Below are positions 11,940-24,127 of a stretch of 64,000 bases of DNA, piece by piece. The stretch's first letter is position 1; each line of letters opens with the position of its first letter. The notes beneath the pieces are model-generated. The model was not told the origin of the DNA. It saw only the letters and a list, made by a program, of their open reading frames with translations, and searched no databases. This DNA comes from Papilionanthe hookeriana x Papilionanthe teres (taxonomy: Eukaryota; Streptophyta; Magnoliopsida; Asparagales; Orchidaceae), in assembly GCA_022702705.1 (NCBI GenBank), contig CM040434.1, forward strand, positions 60,815,022 through 60,879,021, in the 5' to 3' direction. The position numbers were made by a program, and so were the translations under genes.

Positions 11940-12823
11940 TGAACCAAAAATATGTTAGATTTTTGTAATATAATTTGTACTCATTATTGTTGATATTCCA
12001 CTTTAAAGGAAGGTATTCTCTATGTTTTGCTACAGGTATGATTATTTTTGTGATTGGAACAAAAGGAAGCAAAATGAGCAAATTTGGAGCAGAAAGAGGC
12101 AATTTGGTTAAAACAGCACACTGGCGCCGCCGACGCCCAATTCCAAATTGCATTTGAATTAAATTATTGGGCAGCACTGCCAGTGTCCTCTGCAATGATG
12201 ACGGTGCCCGAGACAGTTTAAACACAATTTTGGGTGGTTATTGGCCATATATATTGAATTTGGACACTTTTTGGAAGGTTTCTTGAAGCACCTCTTGGGA
12301 AATTTGTCTCTACACTATTTTAAAGTGAATTTGAAGTCAAAAAAGGTGGTAGAAGTTATGGAAAATGTGGGGAATGTTTAGAGATCTTAGAATAGGAGTA
12401 GAAATGTAGATTTCTACCTTTTAGGAGATATTGGTGAGAGGATTTTGAGAGAATTTGTAAGAGTTTATACTATCATTGCATGGATCAACGGGAGACTTGT
12501 GGATGAGATTTTCACATGTCTTTCATAGTGAAAAAGCTCAGTATTGTGTTCTTTATTATTTCATGATTTTGTAAACACTTATGTAGTGGATTTGCTTTGA
12601 TGAAATGAAGTTTTCAGTTGTATTTTCTTCGTGCTTTGTGGTGTCTTTCTCTTATTCTTTCTTCTTGTTTAGAAATAGTGGCATAAGAAGATTATTCTAT
12701 TGTTTTCTTTCTATTTTTCTTTTGTAATGAATGATTCATGATTAGGATATCAGGATGCATACTGGAGGAAGTTTTAATTATAAATGTGATGGTTTTTACC
12801 TTTAGGAGTATCTTTTATAAATG
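11940..12823 (+). mobile_element. Truncated Athila LTR F
   Basis: The LTR begins with TG after a PPT and aligns with the first part of LTR C. It contains the block around ATTCCACTTTAAAGGAAGG and the AGAATAGGAGTAGAAATGTAGATTTC-like block shared with 57,840-57,880. Compared with C it appears to skip roughly 500 bp near 12,795 (from the GTGATG block to the CTTTAGGAGTA block). It is broken off where minus-strand LTR G begins. Confidence 0.7.
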
Positions 12824-14648
12824 TGTGCCCCCAGCAAGTGCTATTTTTCTGCGTGCTTTTATGTTTGTATGTATGTGCACTCTTTCAAGTAATACAAAGC
12901 TCTAGTGGAGTCCCATTTATCGATCCCATTGGGAAGCGAGTTAAGAGGTGCTTATTCAAATTCTAGTCTACTATTATCATACTTTAATTATGAAGGTCTA
13001 TATAAGTGATTTTTCTCACAAATATTCCTAAAGGTCAGTTTATGTTTAAAATAGCTAATAACTACTCCTAAATGAAAATATTAATTATAAAGATAACCCC
13101 TTCTAGATGAATTGGTTGGGTGAATTTTGAGATAATAAAATCTACTATTCTTATGTAGTGAATTGGATAATGTAAAGGAATGGAATGCATTAAATATTGT
13201 ATGTGCCAAATAGGAGCAATCCTATTTTTTTCCCTCTTCCGAGTGCATAAAGAACATTGGCTAATCATAGGTTTAGTCCCTAAATATGTGGTTACGCTGG
13301 GAGGATATTGGCTCTCACTCCAGAGCTCCCACTTCCCTTTACCTGAAGGCTAACTCTCGCTTTAGTTTCCAAACACTATGACCGAATTGGGGATTTTAGT
13401 CTGTTACCCTAAAATCTCCAATTCTACGCCCATCAAAATATATTTCCATATTTATTTGCACTCAACCCCCATGAACTTCACCATCCATGGATTTGAATGT
13501 GGTTCCACTTTGTTGAGAATTACACTGCCCTCTAGGATTATAGTGCAATTACAACAAATTTTAACACTTCGAAGAGCTCTTATTGTAATGTAAATGAAGT
13601 GCAAGTAAAAATGATCACATTTATAATTAAAACTTCTTATAGCATGCATCCCAATATCCTAAACATAAATCCTACTCATTGCAAAAGAAAAGTAGAATGA
13701 AAACAATGGACTAATTTTCTTATGCCACTATTTCCAAACAAGAAGAAAGAGAAAGAGAAAGACATCACAAAGCACGAAGAAAACACAACGAAAAACTTCA
13801 TTACATCAAAGTAAATCCACAAAATAAGTGTTTACAAAATCATAAGATAATAAAGAATACAATACTTAGCTTTTTCCTCTTGAAAGAAAGATGAAAATCT
13901 CTCCCGCAAAGTCTCCCGCTGATCCATGCAATGCTAATACAAACCCTTACAGATTCTCTCAAAATCCCCTCACCAATCTCTTCAAAAAGGTAGAAATCTA
14001 CATTTCTACTCCTATTCTATGATCTCTAAACATTCTCCAGGTTTTCCTAAACATCTCTTCACTTTTTTTGGCTTCAAATTCACTTTAAAATAGTGTAGGG
14101 ATGAATTTCTCAAGAGGTGCTTCAAGAAACCTTCCAAAAGGCATCAAAGTTCAATGTATATGGACAATAATTGCTCCTGGCCCAGTTGGCACCATTTTTG
14201 GGCACTTTCGGTGCCCAGGATCTGTGTTCTTGAGTTTCTAGAACCTTCGGAGCCCTAACTAGCGCCTTCGACGCCCATTCTACGTAACTCCACCATTTTA
14301 CTCTGTTTTAGCTCCGTTTCGCCCCGTTTCAATTGCGCTGCGTTCCTAACAGTTAGCCCTACAAAATAAGCATGAAAATGATATTCTTTTAAAGTATAAT
14401 CTCATTCAAAAATATGCAAGAAGTATAAAATAGATTAAGTTAGAACGACTTATTGAAATGTGTTAGGCCAAAATTTGCTTTCTTGCTCATTTTTTCTCTA
14501 AATTGCACCATTTTTCTTCTTTTTCTCCAATATTCTATTTCTTGTACCTAACACCAAAAAAATGCAAAATACCCTTCCTTTAAAGTGTAATATCATAAAA
14601 TTAAGCATAAAATGTATATGTAAAATCAAGCAGTTTTTAGGCGTGTCA
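12824..14648 (-). mobile_element. Athila LTR G (3' LTR of a minus-strand element)
   Basis: The right end (GTGTCA) abuts a PPT in minus orientation, so this is a 3' LTR. Reverse-complement alignment with LTR C gives the shared CAAGTAATACAAAGCTC, GATCGATCCCA-like and TTAGCCAATGTTC-like blocks. The left end is approximate: several TG dinucleotides lie at 12,822-12,826. The internal part lies to the right and is split by element B. Its 5' half is outside the window or lost. Confidence 0.75.
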
Positions 14649-14683
14649 AGTCCCCTAAACTTAACTGTTACTTGTCCTCAAGT
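14649..14683 (-). promoter_or_regulatory. Polypurine tract of Athila element G
   Basis: On the plus strand this reads AGTCCCCTAAACTTAACTGT followed by TACTTGTCCTCAAGT; on the minus strand it is the GAGGACAAGTAACAGTTAAG-type PPT. It touches the LTR edge at 14,648. Confidence 0.85.
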
Positions 14684-15113
14684 AACACTATAACTTTAAA
14701 AACCAAATATGTTAACTTATGGTTGTAGTTTCAATAGAGTTTCCTATAATTTTATCTCAGAAATGTTATAGTGTAACATAGGAGAACTTCTAGCAAATCA
14801 ACCTAGGACTAGAGTGTAAGATTATCTCATATTTAACTTAGGAATCCTGATTTTATATTTAGTTCAAAAGTTATTGAAACTTTTCAAACTAAAGATTCAA
14901 AGTAAGTATAAAAACAGAATTTGAGCTCCTTATCTATGCCAATTTAACCAATACCTTTTGAAGTAAGAATAAGCTAAGGATTGTTTTTAAGTGTTTTCAT
15001 TTAAATAAATTCGAGTGAAACCAATTTTTGATTAGGCTTCTCCTCAAGCTTTTCCTCACATATTTTCTTTTCACTTTTCTTTTTTTGCTTTTTTTCTTTT
15101 CTTTCATTTAGGA
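14684..15113 (-). other. Athila G 3' UTR, interrupted by element B
   Basis: No gene is seen. It aligns with the 3' UTRs at 11,611-11,904 (opposite strand) and 17,138-17,560. The T-rich tract at 15,060-15,110 is the purine tract of the 3' UTR seen from the other strand. The sequence appears to continue at 56,825 after element B. Confidence 0.65.
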
Positions 15114-17102
15114 TGATCGCCGATTACAATATACGTGAGTTCAATCCTTTATTTTTCTTGTTTAAATTCCTTCATTTACAACGGTGCCAAAAACTTGACT
15201 CTAAAGCAAAGTAAGATTTCAATTATGTCTTTAAAAAGTAGGGATTTTATGCAAGCATATGTATCATTATCAAGTAATATAGAACTTTCTGATTAAGCCT
15301 CGAATATCGATCCCACGGATATCATGGTAAATCACAGCGGCTTTCAAGAGAAATCTAGTCTACAAGAACACGCCCTAGCTTGGAAGGTCGATAAAGGTTT
15401 GGCTTTAATTAAATCCTATAATTATTACTACAATACTTTTTATAAACTAAATACTTAGTGAAAATCAGAAAGTGGAGTTTAAGATATTAAAAGTACTCTT
15501 CCTCATGCAATGAAACTATTGACATGTGTAAAATTAAATCAAGTAGCGAGAGAGATTGTGACAATTAGGAGCAATTATATTATTTACCCTTGCTTGGTTC
15601 TATAAAGAACATAGTTTAATCTGATGCTTTGAAATTTCGAAGATGGGTTAGGCAGGGAAATACTAACTCTCACTCTAGAATTCCATCTCCTCCCTCCACC
15701 TGGTGCCTAACATCTCATATCAAAACATAAAACATCAAACCAAATTGGGGGCTTTAGCCTGTCACTTTAAAGTCCTCTAATTTTACACCCATTAAAGTAT
15801 ATCTCCCTATTTATTTTCACTCAATTATATTAACTACATTCTCACCCATATAACCTCATGTAATTCTTACTAATAGTTGACTGAGTCAATACAGCATTGA
15901 TGTTCTCATGACAGATTCTAACATGCAAGTTGATCAAGTTTACATATAAATGAAGAACAAAGTAAAATCATCACAATATATTCTCACTCTACTCAAGTCT
16001 ATATCCTACACATGCATAGTAATTCATTGTAAGAGGGAAGAGTAAAGAAAACTACTCACTACACATGGAGAAACAACAAGAACTTTTCATTGAACAAGTC
16101 TTTGAAACCAAACATACAAAGTACTAGATTCGAATCAAAATACAATGAAAGTACTTATCTTTGATGGAAATCAAACTCTCCTTGTATAGTAAAAGCAATA
16201 TTCTTACAATCCTCTCCAAAAATAAAGTGAAAATAAAAGAAGAAATCTCTCACTCTCTCTTTCTCTCTCACCTTGTCGCCCCACTTTGCGCTCACACCCA
16301 AGTGATCTTCTTCTTCTACAAACCTTCTCTTCCTCTTCTCTAAATCTTCTTCTTCAAGATTTTCCAAGCCCTAATTATAAATTTTCCATAGATGCTTAAG
16401 TGTCTCTTGAAAAAGAGTCGACATTCAATGAATCTTCCAAAGGGTGCCTTAAGTGCCTCTTCACTCCATGAGACACATAGCTTCAATAATAACTCCTTCT
16501 AACCACCCTAAATCCTTCTACAAAGTCCATTTTATCATTCCCAATGAATTCCCCAAGAGACACACTTTGCAACGCTTTGAAAATCATCAAAATCTAACAT
16601 TTCTTCAAGAAGTTATGGCAAAAATCGTCCCCAACTGTTTTGGGCGCCTATGCCCCCATTTGCTATCAGTTAGGTGCCATTTCTGGTGACTATGCACCAA
16701 CTTTGGCGTTTAGGTGCCATCCTGCACACAGCTCCACTGTTTTGCTTCGTTTGGCTCCGTTTCAGCTACGATTTGACTCATTTCAGTTGTGTTTCTCTCC
16801 AAACAGATATACCTACATTATAGATATAAAAACAAAGTGTAATTTAATTCAAATATATGTGATAAATGTAAATCATATTAGGCATAGAAAGACATATCAA
16901 AATGTGTCAGGCCAGAATTTTCTTCCTTGCTCGATTTGTTTCCAATTTACACCGTGTTTACTTCATGTTTGTTCCTTTTGCTCCAATCACTCCAAATTCT
17001 TCAATTTTATGTACCTACAACAAAAAAAACAAGAAAACATACCTTTAAAGTGCAATATCATTATAAAATTTAGCATAAAAAGTAGTACTTTTAGGTGGAT
17101 CA
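15114..17102 (-). repeat. 3' LTR of Athila-like element B
   Basis: The LTR runs from TGATCGCCGATTAC (left) to GGTGGATCA (right) and borders a PPT on its 5' side. It contains a second primer-site-like sequence, ACAACGGTGCCA, at 15,178-15,189, inside its 3' end. The partner LTR has the same at 54,887-54,898. Reading frames within it are chance. Confidence 0.85.
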
Positions 17103-17137
17103 AAATCCCCCAAACTTAAACATTACTTATCCTCAAG
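17103..17137 (-). promoter_or_regulatory. Polypurine tract of element B
   Basis: The plus strand shows AAATCCCCCAAACTTAAACA and then TTACTTATCCTCAAG, the reverse of the Athila PPT, at the LTR edge. This orients element B on the minus strand. Confidence 0.85.
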
Positions 17138-18026
17138 TAATACTACACTTTTAAAATAATATATGTAGATTAGAGTTAATGGGTCACCCTTTAGAATTGC
17201 TAAAATTTTATTCTAAAAATGGATAGTTCAACCTAGAAAAAATTCTAGTGAATCAGACTAGTCCAGGGTCTAAGATATTTATCATCAAACTTGGGAATTT
17301 ATTTTCCTATCTAATTCAAAAAAATATGTACATTTTACAAACTTCAGATCCTATAAACTTTACTTTCTAGACTTAAGAACTCTTTTAAAAATAATTTAAC
17401 TAATATAAGTATGAAAAGCAAGCTTATGAATGTTCTAAGTTCATTACTCTAGAAAGACTCAAGTGAAACCAATTTTTGATTAGGACCTCACCTGAAACTT
17501 CTCCTCACAATTCTTTATTTTATTTTATTTATTTTTGTTTTTTTCTTTTTTAGGATCTTTTTTAACCTTTTTTTCTACTCTTTTCTTTTTTTCTTTTTTT
17601 TTTATATGTAAGGATTAATATATCTGGAAAAGTCCTTAAAAAATTTTGAATTCCACTATCCTCTTCTAAAGTTAAAACTTATTACTTTCCTTCACTTGAA
17701 AAGATCTATATTTTTTTAATAATTTTTAAAAGGGCCATAAATGTTTCAAAATAAAATTTATAAGAATCCTTAAATTTTCAAAAATAATTTTTTTTCCTAC
17801 AAAAGATAGTTATTCATTTTCTCATGTTCTCTACTAAATATCCTTAACTTTAAGTTCACCCTTTTCACTAAAAAATATCAACTAAGTTTTTCTACTCCAT
17901 TTATATACTTAAAATTCCAACATCCTTAAGGTGACTCCACATAACAATAATCATTAGAAATAAAATACAAGTTTATTTGTAGTAGTTTTGAAAACAAGTA
18001 AGGTTTAAATTTGAAACATTTTTCTT
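17138..18026 (-). other. 3' UTR of element B
   Basis: No coding frame. The T-rich stretch at 17,515-17,605 is the element's purine tract on the other strand. The ATATATCTGGAAAAG block (about 17,620) matches ATATCTGGATAGG near 56,872 in the G remnant, showing they are homologous 3' UTRs. Confidence 0.65.
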
Positions 18027-18045
18027 CCCCCCCCCCAAAACTTAA
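18027..18045 (-). promoter_or_regulatory. Internal polypurine tract-like motif of element B
   Basis: Ten C followed by AAAACTTAA; on the minus strand this is TTAAGTTTT plus ten G. It lies about 0.92 kb from the LTR, the same relative place as the motif at 981-1,000 in element A. Slippage probably lengthened the G run. Confidence 0.5.
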
Positions 18046-19106
18046 GCTCAAACATGTGTAACAGTGAAGTACTAAAATATACGGTATGGAAAGATCACTT
18101 TTACAATTTACTACAAATCCTACAAAAAATATCAATAATAAGCACTTTGTAGAATATTGCAGTAGAAAGTAAATCTAGCCTAAACATTCTTGAAATAACA
18201 CTATAAAGGAATTTTAAATTACAGAATAGGTACAAACTAAAGATTAAACAGGAACACATTTTAAACATTATAAAGAAATTGTTGAATGTTAACAAGTTTA
18301 AAATATTAAGATAAGTTTTGTTGTCTCCAATGACTCATTCAACTTGACCCACAAACATAGACACACAAAATCTAATACATAGACTCACAGATTTCATAAA
18401 CAAACAACAACTGAGGTTAATTTGATCTCCCTTCTACTCACGTTTCCTCTCCTTACTTTCAATTTCAAACGAAAGAAACTACACTAACGTAGGTGTATTA
18501 TAAAAATTTTTTATATGTTTATCACCCTTGAACCAGAATTCCCCTATTATAAAAACTCATGTGTTTCCAATTTCAGGTTTACTCTAAGTCTAAGGTATAC
18601 ACAATCTGATAAATAAAAGTAGTACAGTTCATCCAGATGTTGTGCACTAAGTAAGTTCATGACCTTACTCAGTAAAGAAAAAGTCAGATAAAAGAACTAA
18701 CAGAGTTGACATGGAGTGGTCCAAGTCCAAACTCTACATGCTTCAAGGTAATGCTCATTTCCGGTTGAGAACTAAGTTGAAACAGACTCGTTAACCTGCA
18801 GCTACTAGAAGTCATATACAATTTTAGTCAAGACCAAGGCATAACCTCACAACATTAACCCAAACCACTCTTACACATCAAACAAGGATCAAAGTCTAAC
18901 ATCTCACTATTATCCAATCCAACATAACAACAATCACACTAAACAGATAACAAAGATAACCATGGGTTAACTCCCACAATGTGCTTGGTCTAACAATGAC
19001 AACTTGATGTATCCAATGTGTACTATGGTTGCCCCAACATCAGAACCTCATTCATTTTGTATGTATACCATGGAATATGCAATTCAGTGATTTTGAATAA
19101 CTCTTT
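18046..19106 (-). other. Unassigned internal region of element B
   Basis: This 1.06-kb stretch lies where RT, RNase H and integrase should be. I find no RT, RNase H or integrase motif on either strand, and only short open frames. It could be a heavily decayed 3' ORF region or foreign sequence carried by a non-autonomous element. Confidence 0.5.
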
Positions 19107-19818
19107 CTAAGGAGATCCTTTACTAATTTCATCATTCAATTCAGGTTCTTCTTGTGATTGAGTCGAATCTGAAGATATAAAGACTGGTGGTGTAGATGAA
19201 TTCCCTAAATAAGTAGGCTTTAAAATTGTATGGGGTACATTCATCTTAAGTTCATGAGATTTTTCAAAAGATAGAATTAAAAGTTTACTATTTTCGGTAA
19301 CATCCATCAATTCACACCTCTCCTGAACATACATACAATCTTCTTTAAATAACATTTTCAACTCATCATGAAAGTCCATTTCGATCTCATCTGTTAACTT
19401 ACTCTCAAAACTCTCTTGGAAATGGTCTTTACTTAGATAATTAATTTCATCCATCTAAAAGCAATCATCTTCTTTTCTCTCAGCTGGATATTTCATAGAC
19501 TTTGACACATCAAAAGTGACTTCCTGATCATTAATATTCATAGTCAACTCTCCTTTTTGCACATCTATCATAGCTTGTCCAGTAACAAGAAAAAGTCTCC
19601 CTAAAATAATTGAGTTATCTTTATCATCCTCCATATCAAATACAATAAAGTACAATGGAAAAATAAATTTATCAACTTTAACAAGCACATCTTCTATAAC
19701 CCTTTTGGATAAATGATAGATTGATCAGCTAACTGAAGGGCTGCAGTAATGGGAGAAATATTAGCTAAACCTAACATTTTAAATATAGATAGAGGCATCA
19801 AATTAATGCTCGCTCCTA
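19107..19818 (-). pseudogene. Athila protease and protease-RT linker (broken)
   Basis: The aspartic protease cuts the retrotransposon polyprotein. The minus strand shows GASINLMPLSIFKMLGLANI (from about 19,816) and then QLADQSIIYPKG. A new frame from 19,688 reads KVDKFIFPLYFIVFDMEDDK, followed by the Athila-type IILGRLFLVTGQAMIDVQKG. A linker (19,454-19,107), acidic at first, follows with no recognised domain. The catalytic Asp codon is separated from this piece by an inserted 3' UTR segment (19,819-20,051). A frameshift near 19,690 and a stop at 19,455-19,457 also break it. The RT that should follow is absent. Confidence 0.8.
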
Positions 19819-20051
19819 TCATAGTAAGATTTCTTAGAAAGATTTTCAAGTAATTAGATTAACTTTATATGATTAAGCCTATTTCGTCATCAAGTCTAAG
19901 AGTTCTAGTCTTCTATTCATTTCAAGAATAACTATATGTTGCAATATCAATTCACTTAGAAAATTCAGAAGATAGGAAATTCATGAGAACACTAATAGTA
20001 AAAATACTACTTCATAAATATAAGTTCAAAAAAGTATTTAGTTTTCCCTTT
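19819..20051 (-). repeat. Athila 3' UTR segment embedded in the protease of element B
   Basis: On the minus strand the protease reads up to TATGTGATT, then about 233 bases follow, then AGGAGCGAGC (GAS) resumes. In element C the two halves are contiguous (61,142-61,160). The inserted bases align in order with 3' UTR sequence at about 1,530-1,770: AAAGGGAA, TTAGTGTTCTCATGAA, and a GAACTCTTAGACTTGAT block. Shared TGAT at both junctions could be a short duplication or microhomology. Confidence 0.75.
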
Positions 20052-20126
20052 AATCACATAAAGCTTTTCGACATAACTTTTCTCCAATTGCACAAGAATT
20101 GTAAAACTACAAGGATCTTTAAGTTT

Positions 20127-21849
20127 TTAAGGATGCTTTTTTTGAAGTATAGTGCTGCACTCCTCACTTAGTGCAACTGTCTCGTAATCTCCAAGTTTCC
20201 TTTTCTTGTTTAATATCTCCTTCATAAACTTTGCATTACTTGGCATTTGTTCCAATGTTTCAGCGAAAGGAATATTTATCGTTAACTTCTTTACTTTCAG
20301 GAATTTTGAAAATTGTTTATCCAACTCATGTTGTCTAAGTCTTTGAAGAAATGGAGGTGGTGGTCTTTCTAAATTGATTTTAGTTGGAGATATAGTTTTT
20401 TTCAGATCCTTAGAATTATGTTCTTTAGGTCTTTTAGTTTCTTTTATTCTTCTCACAACTTCTTTTTCTTTTCTAACCACATTCTCTATCTCTCTTCCAC
20501 TTCTTAATCGGATAACTTCTACTTGTTCATTAGTGTTCTCTTTAGGATTGATCTCAATGTTGCTAGGAAGTGTTCCCTGGGGTCTATTGCTAAGTGAATT
20601 AGCATTTTTTCCCAATTGATTCTCCATGTTTCTAATCGTAGCATTTTAACTTTACAACTAGTTTCTCATTTGTAATACCACTTATTCTATAGACATCTTC
20701 TTATCCTCAAATTGTTGATCATTATTAGAGTCTAGTGGATATGAAGGTCTATAGTTTGTGTTCCTCTGATTATTCCAACTTCCATTAAGATTTGCATGAT
20801 AATTTTCTCATTGTTGGTTTCCACCACCAGTAGTATGATTCTAATTAAAATTATGATGGTTCTTCCAACCTGGGTTGTAAAAATTAGAATACGGTTTGTT
20901 TATGGTATTTAAATTCTCATATGATAAGTTAGAAACAATCTTATGCCCTAATGAACTTTGCTCACTTATTGGAGTAAATTGAGGCTGGTTCATTCTAAAT
21001 TGGTCCAACTTCCTTGATATTGCAACAACCTGAGATGTCAGAATTGAAATTGCATCTGTATCATGAACACTGGCTATCTTTTTAAGATTTACCCTTACAG
21101 AGAGCCATTCAAATTCATTTGTAGCCATTCTTTCAATTAAAGAATAAGCTTCATTAAATGGTTTTGACATTAATGATCCACTAGCGGTAATGTCAATTAT
21201 AGAACTAAGGGATCCTACTAACCCATTGTAAAAAGTTTGAATGATTAACCAATCTGGCAGAGCATGGTGTGGAAACTTTCTTAGTAGTTCCTTAAATCTT
21301 TCTCAGGCTTCGTATTATGATTCCCCTTTATACTGACAAAATGAAATAATATCATTTCTAAGTTTAGTTTTCCTTGAAGGTGGAAAATACTTAGCTAGGA
21401 ATTTCTGAGTTAACTCCTTCCAATTTTTAATAAAGCCAGGTGCTAATAAGTATAACCACATTTTAGCCATATCCCTTAGTGAGAAATGAAAAAGCCTTAG
21501 TCTAACAGCCGTTATAGCAAAATTTAGCACAAAGTTCTAGAAAACATGATAAGTGTAAATAAGGATCCTCCGAAGGAGTTCCCCCAAACTGGTTTTTCTG
21601 CACCAGTTGGATAATCTCTGAATTTTGTTCAAACGAGCCAGCTTATACAACAGTGATTTGTATACTAGAGTGAATTTCATCTATCGTAGGATTTACATAA
21701 TCCCTCAATGATTTATGATTGTTTTTCAAGTGATTATTTTGAATGTTTTCCATTTCCATTTCTAGTTTTTCAAGTCCTTTCTATTTTTTTTTCTTTTTTT
21801 CTAACTCAGGATCATAAGGCATAAGTCCTGAAGATCCTTTAGTTTGCAT
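20127..21849 (-). pseudogene. Athila gag polyprotein (broken)
   Basis: Gag forms the virus-like particle that packages the element RNA. The start is taken at the ATG on 21,847-21,849 (MQTKGSSGLMPYDPE), which matches the start in element C at 59,323. Visible on the minus strand: LRLFHFSLRDMAKMWLYLLA and ELTQKFLAKYFPPSRKTKLR (21,500-21,370), then FYNGLVGS and KPFNEAYSLIERMATNEFEW (about 21,240-21,110). Near the C-terminus are VEVIRLRSGREIENVVRKEK and the proline run NLERPPPPFLQRLR (20,520-20,330). Several stops and frameshifts interrupt it, especially in the first 300 bases. I see no zinc knuckle, as is usual for Athila gag. Confidence 0.85.
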
Positions 21850-22029
21850 GCATAACACAACATATAATACATTAAAAATTAAACAAAAAATATTTTTAAC
21901 ACAGAAAAAATTTTCACAAATACCTTGTTTTTTAAACAAACAGTTTCTTCACAAAACTTTTTCATACAAAAAATACTTTGCACACAAAATAATTTTTACG
22001 ACACTACAATTTTCCAAGTCTAAGACTAA
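21850..22029 (-). other. 5' UTR of element B, distal part
   Basis: Non-coding A/T-rich leader between the solo Tat LTR and the gag start. It continues at 54,758-54,796 on the other side of the nested elements, reaching the PBS. Confidence 0.7.
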
Positions 22030-22034
22030 ATACT
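22030..22034. repeat. Target-site duplication ATACT, left copy
   Basis: ATACT flanks the solo Tat LTR here and at 54,753-54,757. Removing the nested sequence joins the gag leader to the PBS of element B. Confidence 0.9.
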
Positions 22035-24127
22035 TGTCGGCATATTTTTAGGTTGTGTGTTTTATTTTGAAAAGGGGGTCGCCTAACAGAAGTTGTCGGC
22101 GAATTTTTAATTTAATTAAAATAAATAATTTGAAAAGTAGTATTTGATTTTTGAAAATAATTTTAAATTTGAAAATTTTAAGATATGAAATCAAACTGAT
22201 CTCACATCCCGAATAGTTTATATAAACGAGCACCGCACCACAAACCGTGTATCTATCCCTAAGGATAGACACACTGGCTCGACGGTGGGGCTCGATTAAA
22301 CAAACTAAAAGATTTGTGACATCCGTTTGGTCCGCAAACCAATTTTATAAGTCGACAAATTCCCCGCTTAATATGAAAGCATTAAACGGGGTTTATATTA
22401 CTCGGGTTCTTTAAAATTCCCTATAAGGGCAAGCCCCTATAGTTAATTACATCTTAAGTGATGGGAATCACCTAAGAAAACTCTCGATAACAATCAATAA
22501 TTCTGCTCTCAAGAATTTCAAGGTTTAAGTTCTCAAAGGGTTGAAGTTTGGAATTTCAATAGGGAATGGATCAAATTTGGAACATTTTGTTTTGGGAATT
22601 CAAAGGAAGAAAAGTAGGAGAAATCACAGATTCGAAGTGAACTTCGGTGACTTCCCGACTATCCTATTTTTTGGCTTGGATTTAGGAAAGTCCTAATATT
22701 TATTTAAATGTTTTGATCTTGTCAATTTTAATTAATTAGGGCTTATATTTGTATGACACAATCATACAAATAGCCTCGAAGATGTGAGGGTTTATGTCGT
22801 ATTGGACGACTACCTCGGAATCCTAAAACCGGTTAGGGCTTAATTTGCAATGCAAGTGCCTAACGAAGAGTTGAGGATTTATGTTGCACTAAGCAAACTA
22901 CCTCGAAGTCCTATGGCTTTGTTATTTAATTCTAGGACAGTTTTACTGAAGTAGACTCAGGTTTTGCTGATGAAGATGGTCGTGCTGCCCACCATGCTCC
23001 GAGCTCCTTGTTGTTGCAGAGGTTTAGTTTTAGAAATCATAAATCAGAGGATGAGAAAAGTGTTTTGGTTTAGAGAAAATCTTAATTTCCAGGTGTTTTC
23101 AATATTTTAATTAAAACAAATCTTAAAGTTGATTATAACGACACCGGTTAAGATCCCACGGTTCCATCCTTCCGGCATCATTATTTTTATCGGATTCACT
23201 TAGTCCAGATGAATTTGCTAAACTCAACCGAATGAGTTCCACACTTTCATTTAGACCGTGGGAAATCCCGTTAGCAACACGTAGGTTACATCATCCGAGG
23301 TATTCCCGATCATCCAACAGGACGTTTTAATTTAATTGTAATTGTAGTTTTGTGTTCCGTTTGTGATTAAATTTTGAGTTGTTTTATATTTTGAAATGTT
23401 GTGGCGGTGAATTTTATCTTGCAATGACTTTTAACTTAGTTTTGGTTTCAGCTTTAGGGACTATCCTAAAGGTGTGGGTTTTCATGCAACTCGTTGTTTA
23501 TCATGCAAGAAAAGTAAGTGTGATGCGATTAATGAAATTGCAATAATGTAAATTGCAAGAAAGTAAATTGCAATAAAATAAAAGCGTACTCGGAGGGTCT
23601 TCCCGTCATCCCAAGCTGCACTTAAAACACAATTAGAATATTTAAACAAGTTCCTAGGTAAAGCTAAGGTAAGGGTTATGGTTTTCTACCAAATTCCTAA
23701 TCCTATAGCTAGTCATTTCCTATGACGTCTAGGTTCCTTGTGTTTTGGTTTAAGGACGATTTTCTTCATCAAAGAACAATTAAGTCCAATTGTTCTTATA
23801 AATGTCCTATCATATTGAGGATGTGCTTAAGAATAACCTTAAACATCTTTTCAATATTTCTAGGATTGTCTTAAGTCCAAATGGGTTTAATTATACAAAT
23901 GAATTAATCGTCCGAGAATTCAAGTTTCGTTGTTATCTTACTCAGTGAACTAGGACATTTGAATATCCTATAAGTGAAGTAACATTTCATTTAATGTTAC
24001 TGTTTAGGAGTTATAATAACCAAAGCTTTCGAGGGTAAATTGGCATTCAAATGATTTGATTTAAGTTAATGGGTTTAAATTTGGAATAGTGTCCAAGTTA
24101 TTATAGATTTATTTTGAATTTTTATGT

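Noticed and set aside
19107..19454. Possible host gene of 115 codons
   Set aside because: It follows the Athila protease on the same strand, matching the protease-RT linker position, and has no recognisable domain of its own.
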